From: Litoditis marina
Lineage: Eukaryota; Nematoda; Chromadorea; Rhabditida; Rhabditidae
DNA length: 64,000 bases
NCBI GenBank assembly: GCA_964036275.1
Contig: OZ038433.1
Coordinates: 19,164,257 to 19,228,256, forward strand
Direction of reading: 5' to 3'
Of this stretch, positions 13,579 to 25,150 are shown piece after piece. A program made the translations under genes and the position numbers. Below the pieces are notes generated by a model. The model was given only the letters and a program-made list of their open reading frames with translations, did not search any database and was not told where the DNA came from. Every line of letters begins with the position of its first letter. The stretch's first letter is position 1.

Positions 13579-13779
13579 TCAGTTGGGTCCCATGTAGCAA
13601 GACTGGTCCGTGCGGGGCTTGAACACCTGAGGGGCAGACGGCTGGGAACCTTGGTTTCCGGTGCTGCTGCCGCTCTGTGCGTACTCCTCCCTGGCGTATC
13701 CGGCTCCGGTCGAAGTTCCGGCTCCCATATATCCACTTCCGTAGCCACCAGCTCCCATATAGCACGACTTGTCTCCCAT
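13579..13779 (-). CDS. Small Gly/Tyr/Ser-rich protein with repeated YMG motifs (unknown family)
   Basis: A 66-aa frame that I do not recognise. What is seen: the N-terminus MGDKSCYMGAGG, a second SGYMGAGT copy at about residues 16-23, and the C-terminus DQSCYMGPN, so near-identical SCYMG motifs sit at both ends of a Gly/Ser/Thr/Gln-rich middle. There is no signal peptide and no membrane segment. The frame is much GC-richer than its surroundings, uses worm-like GGA glycine codons and is followed at once by AATAAA, which together argue for a real gene. The reading frame stays open only 18 codons upstream without another ATG. A weak AG lies 6 nt before the ATG, so trans-splicing or an unseen upstream exon is possible. 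It is divergent from the GPCR gene, ATG to ATG 51 bp apart. The paired Cys-Tyr motifs could support cross-linking or metal binding, but that is speculation. Confidence 0.6.
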   Translation of the reverse strand: MGDKSCYMGAGGYGSGYMGAGTSTGAGYAREEYAQSGSSTGNQGSQPSAPQVFKPRTDQSCYMGPN

Positions 13780-13830
13780 CTTCGACTGTACATCAGTATG
13801 TGTTTTCTTTCCAGTGCCTCCCTGTTATGA

Positions 13831-16800
13831 ATGACGAATCATACCGATGCAGTCGACTACGATCCCTGCGAATACCAACCGCAGATATTCCTGGTTAGTA
13901 TATAGGCCTGGCGCGGTAGCAATCCCTCCAACCTCATGAGAAGTTCATATGAGTTTCTCATGAGATACCTCATGAGCTATAGTCTGTTTCACGCAACATT
14001 AGCTCTTTACAGTAAGCTTGCGAATCTTTCAAGCAAATTTTTGATATCTTCTAGATATTGAAAATAGTTTAAACTTTGTGATTTTGTTCTCCACATTGGT
14101 TAAGACGAGCCTAGAAAACAGTGAATCTAAAAGTTCGTCTGTTTAATAGATAAACAGGCCTGAATATTCGAAAGATTACTGTAGAAAGTCATCGATTGGT
14201 GAAACGGAGTATACTCGTGAACTCTCAATGTTGTAGCATATCAATCAATACAATCACATGAGAAACTCGTGTGAATAGCTCATGAGGTGATCTCATGAAC
14301 TTTGGTGGGGATTGCTACGCCGCCAGGTCTGATATTTGCAACGCAGGCCTGTGCCGTGTATGTTGCGCTATCAAACTGAGTTTGTAGTTCGATCCAATAG
14401 GTTTTCGGTGAATATTTGAAAATTATGCCGTGTACCGAGATCGAAAAACGACGAAAATGTGATCACTCCCTATATCTGGTGCCTTTTTTTTAAAAGAAAA
14501 ATCCCAAGTCGTTCCGACTCCACCATGTTCAGTAGTTACTCGGAAGCTATTCTTTTTTTCATAAGAATATAATTCGAATCTGTTCACCACCTACATTAAT
14601 ATTAATCTCAATATAGATTAATCTCTCTAAACCTCGTTATAACGGAAATGACATCAATAGTTGAATATACTCTCTTTATGACATGATTTCATTCAGAAAG
14701 GATTAGGGAAAGAATCCAATAATGTTTGCAGAAAATGTATTATGTGAGACGTGAAAAAAGTCTTTTTTGAGATCAAAAACATTATATGACTCATAGATAT
14801 TTGAAAGAAAAACAAAAATGCTCCGTCAGTTGGTGTGCTTACAATGACAACAATAAAATCCTTATGATAATATGAAGAGCGAAAGTGCCATTATTTTTTT
14901 GTTCAAAATTTTTTCGTCTCTCAGCAATGGAAAATGGTATTCGTGGGCGTAATTGGACTGGTGACTGCAATAATCAGTATCGTACACAATTGTATACTTT
15001 TCTACACTTTCAACACATCCAAGGTAGGTCAAAGCCATTCCACAATGCACTCTGCACCCTCTACCATACACGTTGTCTCTCGTCGTAAGCCAACATGTCA
15101 AAATAGTATTTTTCAATTTTGTTATCAATTGTTATTATGATATAGGTTCATTTCTACTCTCTCGCATAAAATGTGAACAAAACACACGCCTCACGCGGGA
15201 CTCGAAACCTTGGCTGAAACAAGCGAACACCTCTGCACTCACCACTCCACCAACGCGCACTTTGTTATAAATACAACCTATAATCGAAATGGAGTTCAGA
15301 GGCTTTGGCCACGTTTATTTAGTGGAGGCATATACTTCATACAGGTACTACGAAAAAGGAATCTCACCTATCTTATGTGGATTTCGGGTTGTGATATTTT
15401 CATCTCCATCTGCTACATTGCCATCATGTGTGTACAGGTGGGTGGAAAGAAAATCAATACCTATCATATCAACAGCAGAATCAACCCTTTTAATTCTAGG
15501 GGCTCCATTGTTGGCGCAAAAAAAGGTGAGAAAGTAAGATGGATGGATAGACAATGTTTTTGTTATGAGACATGTTTGCTGATTTGTAGCTTTATCATCA
15601 TAACACTTGATGTATAGTCGTCGACAACGGAAAGGCGGAAGGGTACTGCATATCTCACTTCCCGCTGTGAACGCACGCAAGTATTCAATTCCACAGCTTG
15701 CTGGTTACGTTCTCTAATAGCGCAGTGGTTTGCGCCCTGATACAAAGGTTTTGCTCGCAGGTTCGATTCTGGCGAGACAAAAATTTATAATTTTGGCACC
15801 CACTATAAGGAGACACGGGAATGCTAAGGTGGAGGAATCTTGTTCCGAAATATATCTGTTAGTTTTCCTGTGAAACAGTGTACTGATCATAGTTTTGCAG
15901 GTGTATACTGATTATTTTGAGTCTCTTACCCTCTTCTATCTCTGGCACTACTGTCTGAGATTCGCGTTTACCGTATCCCACATAACCCTGTCCTGGTCCT
16001 CGTTTCTGCTCATGGCAGCCACTATCGAGAGATATCTACACAGCACCGGCGATACCAGGTACATTTACAACAAAAATGCCTAGTATTTTTATTACTGTTA
16101 TTTTTATTGTGTTCATTGGATGGTACATGGGTCTCAACCGTGTTTCATTTTGTTCGGTCGTGTGTAAACTAAACTATGGCCAAATAAACGTGATTCCGAA
16201 TCTACGGGACGGAAGGTTCGCCGTGAGAGATGGAACATGTATTGAAGAAGGACGATTATGTGGTCCAATCGCAACTCTTCAGTCCTTTAAACCGCAATAC
16301 ATTTTTCAATCGCAGTTTAAAGGACCGTTGACACGGGATTGGTCTCCACAGTCGTCCTGCTTTAAATACGGCGACGGCCTGGAACGCAGATATCGTTTCT
16401 AAAACACTTGAGTATTGTTCATTTTCACGCACTTCCTGTTATTCGAGCGTACTTTTTTTTCACGAATTTTTTCAACATTTTTCGATTTGTTTCCTAGTTA
16501 TTTCGTACCCAAGTGGTTCTTCAGTTACTCTGCGAGAGCGAAAGTCCAAATCCAACGTATTGAGCAACATTTTGATCTCTCTATTCTCGAGTTCAGTCTT
16601 CCGAGCTAGCTATGTCATAAAACCCCTCTCAGTCAAATTGTCTCGAATCTTCAATTTCCTGATTGCACGGAGAACTCGCGTGATTCGACAAAGCGACAAA
16701 TTTAGCCCAGAACCGAAAATTGGGCTTTCACAAAATGAAAAACAAGTCAATTTATCTCACAAATTGTGTGTTGTTCAAGTATATTCGGTTATATTCGGAA

Positions 16801-19800
16801 CCAAAGTCAATTATATTCCGAATAACAAAGTAGTTAGAATTTTTGTCCTTTTGGGAATTTTCGCGATGAATAGGGAGTACTATTTGTTGTTGTGAATCAT
16901 GGTGATTGAAAATTATCACTGAAAAATATCAATTGAGTTTGATTGGCCTCTCTAGGGAACTACTAATTGTTCTAATGAAATTATGAGGAGTAAACAAGGG
17001 ATGCATATTATGTTTTCGATAGAGAACGATAATCAAAGAATTGCAGCATTTCACATCTGAAAAAAAAAGAGAAAATTAGAAATTCTCACTAGCTTCCAAT
17101 AAAATTTCACTCAATTACAGGAGAAATAAACCTATTGAATAGTGTTAGTCGTACGGCAATCAAACAGAACTTTTTCTGAGGAAATCCTTAAAACAGCCAT
17201 CTGTGAAGGAGTACATAAGAATGAGTTGTTTGAAACTTCTTTAAAGGACAATATTCACCGCAATTCTTTATTTTTTTCAATCAAAAAACATGTATGTTTT
17301 CAGAGCGGTGGTCCTGTTCCGAACCCTAGCCACCCATCGTACTTCCGTCGTGGTCGGTTGCTTCGTGGCTAGTATCATTCTTAAGGGAACCGTCTTCTTT
17401 GAAGTTGCCGTGAGTTACAGTAATCTTTTTAAACCTTCCCTCAATTGTATACCAAATCGTGGGGTCAAAACTGATTCATTCAATAATGGTGAATGATTTT
17501 TGAGCAATTTATGAACTACAGTCATGCACTACGTGACTATCTTCGAAAAACTCCCAACATCTATAACAGTGTTGTTAATCGAGCTGAACTTCACGCGTTT
17601 CCTAGTTTCGGAACATTTCTGAGGTTTTTCGAGTTCGAAAATGGAAAGTCCAACCAACTTCTTTCCTAGGTTATCGAGAACCCGGACTGCACGGGCTTCA
17701 GCAGCCTCGGCCTGATAACCGTTCATCTCTTCCCCCATCCAGTGGCAGATGTCATTTGGAAGTTCTGGATACGAAAAATAGTCACCGTCTTTCTACCTTT
17801 CATTGGTATGTTTTCCAACCATGGTAATCTGATTCAGTACTCGGTTACGTCTCAGGCTGGTAAGCAGATATATCAAACCAGCCGGTCCGTTGAGTTCACG
17901 ACAGCCTTTAGCACTTGCCTGATCTGAATATCAAGCAGTTCTCACGTCGCTCCACCTCCACCCTCATGAGAAGTTCATGAGATGCTCTCATGAGAGCTCG
18001 CAAACGACTCGTCACCTACATTTAATGAGAAAGCATTAACATAACTGCACTTCGACCGTCGCCACTACTTTTCTCTCTCGCAAACACCAATTACACTCAA
18101 GCGTCACATAAAATTGCCACGTTCTCATCTCAATCAAATAGAGTACAACATACATGAAACCTTTCAAAAAAATTGTGAAAGTACCACGCAAGTTTGCTCT
18201 GGAACAAACCTAATTCACAACACGAAAAGTAAAAGGCTTGTGTGTTCAGGTTTACACGTTGTTCTAAAACAGGGGAGAATGACGGAAACAGGGGACAGGG
18301 GAACTATTTCCATTCGTTTCAACGTTGTAATTATATGTGTTTCACGCACTTATAACCCTCTACAGTAATCTGCTCGAACTTCCAAGTCAACGTTAGGTAG
18401 TTTTATGTTTTTAGAACGACTTCAAAATTTGTTATTGTGTTTTCTACCTTTACTTCTACAAACTCTGGAAGTTTTAAACCGAAATAATAATCTATTCATT
18501 TGAAAAAACCTCCTGAATAATTTGAAGATTACTGTAGAAGGACATTGATTGGTGAAACGAACTATATATGTGTTTCAGTACTCGCCTACTTCAACGCGGT
18601 TATCGTAGTGAACGTGCGGAAAGCGGATCGAGACCAGACAGTCAAGGCACTGGTTCTCTTTGTCACCGTCGGGCCCAGGTACGGAAAAACACACCTCGGG
18701 CAAGCGAAAATGTTTGTCATTTGGCGAGAAAACTCTGAAAAACTAGTAATTTGACGAATCTAAGCGGTCACTAATAACAGATTGCAAGCTATACTCTCAA
18801 CCTTGCCAACCTATTGTCTACATACTCACAAACTTGGTTTTAACTAATGAGATAAACTCAAAATAGACACGAATTTTGAAGGTGGTATCATGTCATACTA
18901 GTACAATTAATACAGTATCAGCAGATAAAGTTATTTGTAACTCATGATCTAGTTTTTCGATCAATGGTTCCCCACTGCCCCGACGTGCGTTTTGCAATGA
19001 TTTAGGTGCAAATTAGCGGTTATCTGATGTAGCTTCGTATCCTGGGGGCATCTTTTTCCATTAAACAACGAATACTTCCTATAGGAGATTTTCCGAGAAC
19101 AGACTAGTTCCCCTTCATTTGGTTATCTGATCGGAAACGAATGATGTTCGAGAAATATACTACAAATGTACGGAGAATTTAATCTGGGGGTGGGATCATG
19201 GAATATGGTTGTTACTTAAATAAATGCAGGGGTTTACTGTATTTCTCACTGTGTGCTGTGTAAGAACACATATATACGATTTGTCGATAGCGTTGCTATA
19301 AGCCCAGTTGAAAATTGGTTAGCGTCTGTGCCTTTCCAACTTTTGTCCCCTGTTTTTTTTATATTTTACAAACTTGGCAATCGGCAATCACCATAAATTG
19401 CGTTGTCTCAGCATACAAACCATAGAATGTAGTGACTGAAAACGATCAATTTACAGTTCAACGCCATTTTTCTATAATGATCTAATTATCGATCGGTGAT
19501 GTTATAATAGTGATTATTCCTTGAAGCATCGTTCATTGATTTATCGATTTTCTCGTATTCTTCAGAGGGGAAACAACTCGACTTCGATCCCGTCTTCGAA
19601 CTGTCACAAGAATGCTGGTGATGGTAGTCTGTACCTATCTGTTGGCTAATATAATCGATGTCATCATAGCTTTCTGGGAGGTATGTCTCTGTGTCTCTCT
19701 ATTCATACTGCACTCTAAGACTGCTCTAACTGATGACGTCAGAGCCGACACTTTTCATTTTTTGATCTAATTGTGGCTGTTGTTTCGGGAAGTAATGGGT

Positions 19801-20704
19801 CTCTAGTTTAATTACAATCGTTTTACTTGGTCTGAAAATTTGTTTTCGCTCAAATTGAATATGCATTTGTATAACAGTTTTCAGTTCCTAAACTAATCGA
19901 TATCTCTTTTCCCAATCGATAATCGTTATGCCGATCAGTATTTCTTGCAGACAATCGATATTGATTCGTTGAACTCGTACGGCGGATTGTACACCGTTTG
20001 TACGGATGTTTCTTCGTTTCTCCCCATTCTCGCCTGTGCCCTTCGACTTCCGATTTATGCACTGAACGACAAACAAATCAGGAGAGAGGTACAATCATTG
20101 TTGTTTGTTCGTAATTTCTCACAGTTCACTTTTGAACATTCGAATATGAACGCTCAACGACCAGAAAAGAGGTCAGAGAACCAGAACTCAGAGTCTAGAA
20201 GCTTTCCAAGAAAACGTTGAGATGTCGAAAACTTGTTGTAGCTGGGCGCTAACCACTGCGCTATTCAAGCACATATCGGGCAGGCGTTGGAATCTAAAGC
20301 ATGTGTATGTACACAGCGGAAAGTGAGATATACAGTACCCTCACGCCTTTCCGTTGGCAACGACTATAGACTGTGTATAGGAGTTGGACACTATAGTCTT
20401 GACACTCACGTTGGAGATCTGAGGGTAAAATAGAGTATACTACAGTTAACCACGCGCTCGCCAACTGTGCCATTGACAGCGTTGAACAATGGAACCAATG
20501 GTTGTGCTGTTCAGAAAATGGCGTGTTTTCCAGGTTCACTACAAGTTGAGCAACATTCTGCAACGCGTGTTTATATGTTGTCCGTCCGCCGGTGAAATGA
20601 TACGAATTCGACGGAAATTGTACGATCCGGAAATGGAAAACGACAAACTGTGCAACTATTCTCCGATAGAAAAGGTCCCAGAGACACCGCTCCAGGTACG
20701 GTAA
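13831..20704 (+). CDS. Rhodopsin-class orphan GPCR, neuropeptide-receptor-like (10 exons, 392 aa)
   Basis: Exons: 13831-13893, 14925-15023, 15345-15437, 15901-16058, 17304-17409, 17670-17805, 18579-18678, 19566-19680, 19951-20088, 20534-20704. All phases join. The short N-terminus carries an N-glycosylation site (N3-H-T) and no signal peptide. TM1 spans about 24-47, TM2 63-83 (D71), TM3 103-126 with ERY at 128-130, TM4 143-165, TM5 203-225, TM6 265-287, TM7 305-326. C103 and C180 can form the usual extracellular disulfide. TM6 lacks CWxP, and TM7 has RLPIY instead of NPxxY, as in some nematode peptide receptors. The closest group appears to be FMRFamide-receptor-like worm orphans, but the ligand is unknown. 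An acceptor TTTCTTTCCAG ends at 13814, giving a 16-nt leader after cis- or trans-splicing. An out-of-frame ATG at 13827 overlaps the start. Translation ends at TAA 20704; splicing at 20695 to a further exon cannot be excluded. Confidence 0.85.
13907..14327. mobile_element. CATGAG MITE, copy C, interrupted by another element
   Basis: Outer ends GGCGCGGTAGCAATCCC and GGGATTGCTACGCCGCC match copies A and B. The two halves are separated by the 13979-14212 insertion. It begins 13 nt after the GPCR exon 1 donor. Confidence 0.8.
13979..14212. mobile_element. TATAG/GTTTCAC MITE nested in the CATGAG MITE
   Basis: Ends are TAGTCTGTTTCAC and GTGAAACGGAGTA. The interior shares AAGATTACTGTAGAAAGTC with the copies at 18332-18566 and 43640-43876. 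Comparison with copy B (GAGCTATTCGTGAGC) places the insertion at a TA, with TA at both sides, as expected for a Tc1/mariner-type target duplication. Confidence 0.8.
15187..15265 (-). repeat. tRNA-like relic
   Basis: On the minus strand TTGGTGGAGTGGTGAGTGC resembles an A-box/D-arm, and GGTTTCGAGTCCCGC resembles a B-box with one extra T. Acceptor-stem pairing is not apparent, so this is called a degenerate tRNA-like repeat rather than a tRNA gene. It lies in GPCR intron 2. Confidence 0.45.
15613..15806 (+). mobile_element. tRNA-like repeat, copy 3
   Basis: TATAGTCGTC to CCACTATA ends, A-box TAGCGCAGTGG and B-box GGTTCGATTC retained. Lies in GPCR intron 3, about 95 nt before exon 4. Confidence 0.75.
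16242..16375. mobile_element. TTAA hairpin MITE, copy 3
   Basis: GAAGAAGGACGATTATGTGG and its diverged complement flank the inner hairpin. Lies in GPCR intron 4. The left TTAA has decayed. Confidence 0.8.
17962..17995. repeat. CATGAG family fragment
   Basis: Short piece CCTCATGAGAAGTTCATGAG plus one more CTCATGAG, without element ends. Lies in GPCR intron 6. Confidence 0.6.
18332..18566. mobile_element. TATAG/GTTTCAC MITE beside the GPCR exon 7 acceptor
   Basis: Runs from TATATGTGTTTCACG to GGTGAAACGAACTATA, sharing ATTACTGTAGAAGGACAT with its relatives. Its right end is 12 nt from exon 7. The acceptor region TATATGTGTTTCAG repeats 13 bases of the element's own left end, so part of the acceptor may derive from it. 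Confidence 0.75.
19225..19345 (+). mobile_element. tRNA-like repeat, degenerate copy 4
   Basis: Retains GGTTTACTGTATTTCTCAC and TTGGTTAGCGTC, but the 3' B-box half is lost. Lies in GPCR intron 7. Confidence 0.45.
20231..20369 (-). mobile_element. tRNA-like repeat, truncated copy 5
   Basis: Minus-strand copy with the TATAGTCGTTGCCAACGG end and A-box GCGCAGTGGTTAGCGC. The B-box half is missing. Lies in GPCR intron 9. Confidence 0.7.
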
Positions 20705-20922
20705 CTAGACTATTCTTCTGTGTAATGCTGTATGGCCTGAGGCAAGGCGTGTACTGTATATACTACGTTTTCCTCGAATCTGCAGGTCACGCAACTGTCT
20801 CGAATTTACTGATTTTCTTAGAACGTCCTCATTACTCATAGGTTAGCGTGAAAGAAAGAATGAATCACACTTCACTGAAGCAATTTTTGCTATCAGTTCT
20901 AATTTTGCTCTTGAATCGTTGA

Positions 20923-20928
20923 AATAAA
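20923..20928 (+). terminator. Poly(A) signal AATAAA of the GPCR gene
   Basis: First AATAAA downstream of the TAA at 20704, about 220 nt away and on the same strand. It supports ending the gene here. Confidence 0.5.
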
Positions 20929-21965
20929 TATCGGGAACGATTCGGTACCAAACATGCGTCTTTTACTCACACTGAGTATTCTTCTCAATCGAGCAAAATA
21001 ACATAATAGTTCGTTTCATTCGCACTGAGACTCATTGGCTTCGTGTCAAGGTTTTCGGATGACTATGTCTCAGAGTTAGCATAAGCATTCTAAAAAAAAT
21101 TTCTATGTCCGTGTCTTAATGAGAAAGACCAAACGCTAACAAACATTTGAAGTTTTTTGGAAAACAATGAGGTGGTGAAGAATAGCCAAGAAAATTCATT
21201 GGTACGCTGGCATGTTTCAGTGGGAAAGACCAGAACTGTACTGTTTTTCAGGTACGAACTTATGGAATGGGGTCTTTGATCATGGCCAGAGCCTCTCTAT
21301 CTACAAATGCTCAATATAGAGAACTCACCCAGTTTCAAGAAGGACAAGTAGTTTTCGTTTGAAAACGACATATAGACATGTATTATTGGTTCTTTCGTGT
21401 GATAAATACTTCATCATCCTGCTCTTTAAATTTGATGAAGTTTCCCATAAACTTCATTCCAAAAAAACTGTGACTCGAAGTTCGAGTTTGTTAATGGTCA
21501 GTTTCTCAGTTTTAACTCGATTCCTCGAAATACTGAAAATGGTCGCATTTACACATGTTTACGTGATGTTGTAGTTGATGCAGTATATAACCCTTTCGAA
21601 CGGTATCCAGACTAGTGGTCGAGTAGCTCTATAGTTTACCTAGAAATAATTCGGTTGATTTTCAAAGCATTTGGGAAGCAGCCGACTTCTCCTCACAGCA
21701 GCAGCCGGGTTGTAACGGAGAACATTGTTCTTTGTTCCTTATGATAATTGGAACTCCTCATTCGAAGTGCAATTGTTCCGATGCCGCCGTTTTCTTAGTT
21801 TGCCTATATTTTGAGTCAATAGTACGGGCATGTGAAACATGTACAACACAGCAGAAGTCAGAAACGTGCAATGACAAAACTGCACGATGCTTCATTAAAA
21901 TACTTACTTCACGTGGCTAATCAATTTACTCCTAGTAAACTGTAGACTTTGTCGGGCATATTCAG

Positions 21966-22345
21966 CAGTCCCTCAGAAATCTCATAAGATCCCTCATCTA
22001 GTGAGCTACTGGAAATAAACTATTGATTGATGTGCTACAGCGTCACAAGTTTACGAGTAGCTCACGATTAGCTCACGATGTGTGCACGCAGCGTAGCAAA
22101 CTGTCCAGCCTCATGAGAAGTTCATACGACTTTCTCATGAGAATCTCGAGAACACTCGTATACTTCCAATGTTATATCGATAGAATCTCATGGCAATCGA
22201 TAGAATCTCATGAGAAGTTCATGAGAAATTGCTCACGAGATGTCTCATGAAGTTTTTGAGGGATTGCTAAAGCGCCAGGCGATTCTCATGAGAACCTCAT
22301 ATGAACTTCTCATTGGGTTGGATGGGTTCCCACGCCGCCCGCCCC
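21966..22345. mobile_element. CATGAG family mosaic
   Basis: At least two overlapping partial copies: CTCATAAG/CTCACGA-rich sequence up to about 22080, a fuller copy from GCAGCGTAGCAA to TTGCTAAAGCGCC (22088-22277), and a third tail ending CACGCCGCC at about 22338. It abuts the left end of the 4 kb element. Confidence 0.65.
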
Positions 22346-23654
22346 TGATCACAGCAAATCTACCGAAACCTCACCATTCTGAGTACGTATGCTTATGCTA
22401 TAAGATCCCGGCTCCTTCATTATATCCTGCGTCTCCTCAAACATACGCTATTTCTCTGCTCTTACATCCCGCCGCTCTGAAGCAATGTGTCTACCAGATT
22501 TGCAGGCAAAACACCATGACAAATTGATACATTGCGTTTTGGTATCATTTTTCCTGGCAAATCTGCCAGCAAATAGGAGGTCGCAAATCTACCAGCAAAT
22601 CAATGACGCGTGGCAATTGAAATCTACCAGAAAACTTGTCGCACTTTTTGAAACCAATTATATTTTAGAAAACCATAAAAACAACATATTTATTCGTACA
22701 AACAACAACAATAATATTCATGTCGGAAATTATTGAGAATCTTGCGAGAAATGAATAATTAACTAAAAATGACACAAAAAGATCAAAAAAAGCTAATATC
22801 AACAATTTTTACGAATATAATTAAGAAAAATGACAATGGTAACTTGGTAACCGGTAAACAGAGTAATTTGAATAGGTTGTGACTTTCGCAAAAACCAAAA
22901 ACTTGTCTGAGACACATGAATCAATTAACAAAAAGTGGAATGGAATAGGTACAGGAAGCAGAGAGTATTCTTATGTAGTAGTCTTGCATGGTGGGGAAGA
23001 ATCTCAAACACTATACAAACAAAACATCAAGGTTCATAATTGAACACGTAAGGTACACACTGAATATACTTCAGAACGGAGTAATTGTTTAGGGAACGTG
23101 AAATGTGCCTAAAATAGACTAATTTTCTTGTTTTCGGTGAGAAAGTAGTCCATTTCTCTTTTGAAGGAAGGAAGGAACTAAATGAACTTTGAAAAATATA
23201 ACGATATTCACGAAAATTACCAACAAGTAGTCTGAAGAAATTCCACCAGAGAAACAAAGACGAGGTAAGAATGCTGAAGTGGCATCTTGTCACAGAAGTC
23301 CAAGTCCGCCTTTTTCGAGATCATCTGTAAAAACCACAGTTAACAAAACACAGGACGTAAAGTGGCATCCACTATTCCACTTATTGAAATCAGCAATGAG
23401 AACTCACTTACATATTAAAATACGTCAAAAACAACCATGAACCAAAATTATGTAGTGAACCACCAGCTCAGACACAGTAAAGAGCAAGTAAGAGAGATGA
23501 GAGAGAGAGGGAAAGAGAGGAGAAGATGAAGATATAAAGGTAGGCAGAAAGAGAGAGAGATATAGGAAGAAGGAAGAGGATATACATAGGAACTACACTC
23601 TTTCCCACTGGGCTCACTTTTACTTAGTACCTTTACATGTGTGAATGGCCAGTG

Positions 23655-23980
23655 CATTCACCGCCAAGGGCCTCTTATCATAGATAAAATAGTTCCATGA
23701 CAGTGCAACTAAAATTAACGTACGTAACCCTAAAAAAGGGTATAGTATCACACTTCACACCCCTACAAAACTGATTATTTTTCTCGTTTGTCGCGTTTCA
23801 AACAGTTTCGCTTCTGAAAACGAGTGTAAGTTCCAGAAAAGGTTTGGAAATGTGCATGGGCCAGCGCTGTTTTGACGTGGTATTTTACCTATGCCTCTTA
23901 TTTCTTCAAAATTCTCGCTTTTGTTCGCGAGTCGCAACCCCCACCCCGCCCCTTTTTATAAGGGGCCTTGGCGGTGTATG
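23655..23980. mobile_element. CACCGCC element, copy 1
   Basis: Ends CATTCACCGCCAAGG and CCTTGGCGGTGTATG form an inverted repeat. Related to the intact insertion at 44695-44913. Confidence 0.7.
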
Positions 23981-24383
23981 GCACAGTCATCTTGTCATCT
24001 ATGTAAAAGTTCATGATCAGTGAATACTACGATCATCTTGAACTTTTTAGGTGTAAGAACCAGTGAAGTGTCTGACAATGAATACCAAACCAACCTCTAT
24101 CTTTTAATCTACCCGGGTCTCCCTTCTCCAAGTACTGACGTAGCTACCTGACGCTCGGCTGCCTTCCATTGTGTCCACTGCAAATGTAACCATTTAATGT
24201 GAAAAAAAACGACTTTGAGAGAATAACTGTCATACATCATACTCCGTCCAACGTGGCCGAATTTTGACGATTTTGTTTACACTTACACAACTATATTCCC
24301 GATATTTCGCGCTAATTTTCACGATATTGGCGAAAATGGAACCTGTTTATACAAATTTTGACTACCAAACATTCAACTTTACT

Positions 24384-24403
24384 GGGGGGGGGGGGGGGGG
24401 GGG
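24384..24403 (+). repeat. G20 homopolymer tract
   Basis: Twenty consecutive G. Monomer G/C tracts of about 20 nt are a known oddity of some nematode genomes and can form G-quadruplexes. Confidence 0.9.
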
Positions 24404-25006
24404 TAATGATTGTAGCGGTCGCGTGTGAAACGCGTGTGAAACTAGTTCGAGAACATTAGTCATTTATTGAACTGAAATCATAAGCTCACACATGCTTAGA
24501 TCGAAAAACAGAGTCCTATTTGTAAAATAGTCAAACTTTACGCGTCGAACGCATCAATGAGTGTGTCAATTACTGTCGGCCGCGGCCCAACCCATCTAGA
24601 AAACGCTTGATTAATCTTCAGCAATAATGATTTGAGTGTACAGTATATTGTATATAACACCGAGGCAATGGGATAGTCAGGAAAATCACGAAAATCTCAA
24701 CTCTCACCATTCTGAAGTCTACCTTCGTGCCGTGTAGCCTGGAATTAATAGGCATACGCATATGTCACAACGTAGTTTAGGTTGTGAGATCATGATCAGC
24801 ACAGTAGGCGACTAATTACTAGATTTGAGGTATCTCAAAAGATTCGTTCCTGAAGAACAGCACTAACAACCAAGCCTGACCATGCGTGCCATCAAGAAGT
24901 TGGGAGAGCGTGTACCGTGTACGAAGTAACGCAACTTTGGTTTCCGGTTCTCAACAAAAATGGAATATGTCCAGGCATGTCCGTCATAATTGCTAGTTTG
25001 CGAGTT

Positions 25007-25150
25007 AAGAGCATACACCAGCAAGGTTGTCCGAATAGTCAGAACAATTCGAAAAACAGACTACTTTTTAGGCTAAAAGATGCAAATCGCTCTACTTTTT
25101 ATGAGAAAAACACTAAATTTTCACGGGTTTAAATCTGAAAACGGATTATT
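25007..25150 (+). repeat. CACCAG family fragment
   Basis: CATACACCAGCAAGGTTGTC followed by AAAAACAGACTACTTTTTAG and TTTCACGGGTTTAAATC, as in the 48131-48297 element. The right end is missing. Confidence 0.55.

Noticed and set aside
15187..15265. Candidate tRNA gene
   Set aside because: A- and B-box-like motifs are present but the B-box has an insertion and no acceptor stem forms; listed only as a tRNA-like relic.
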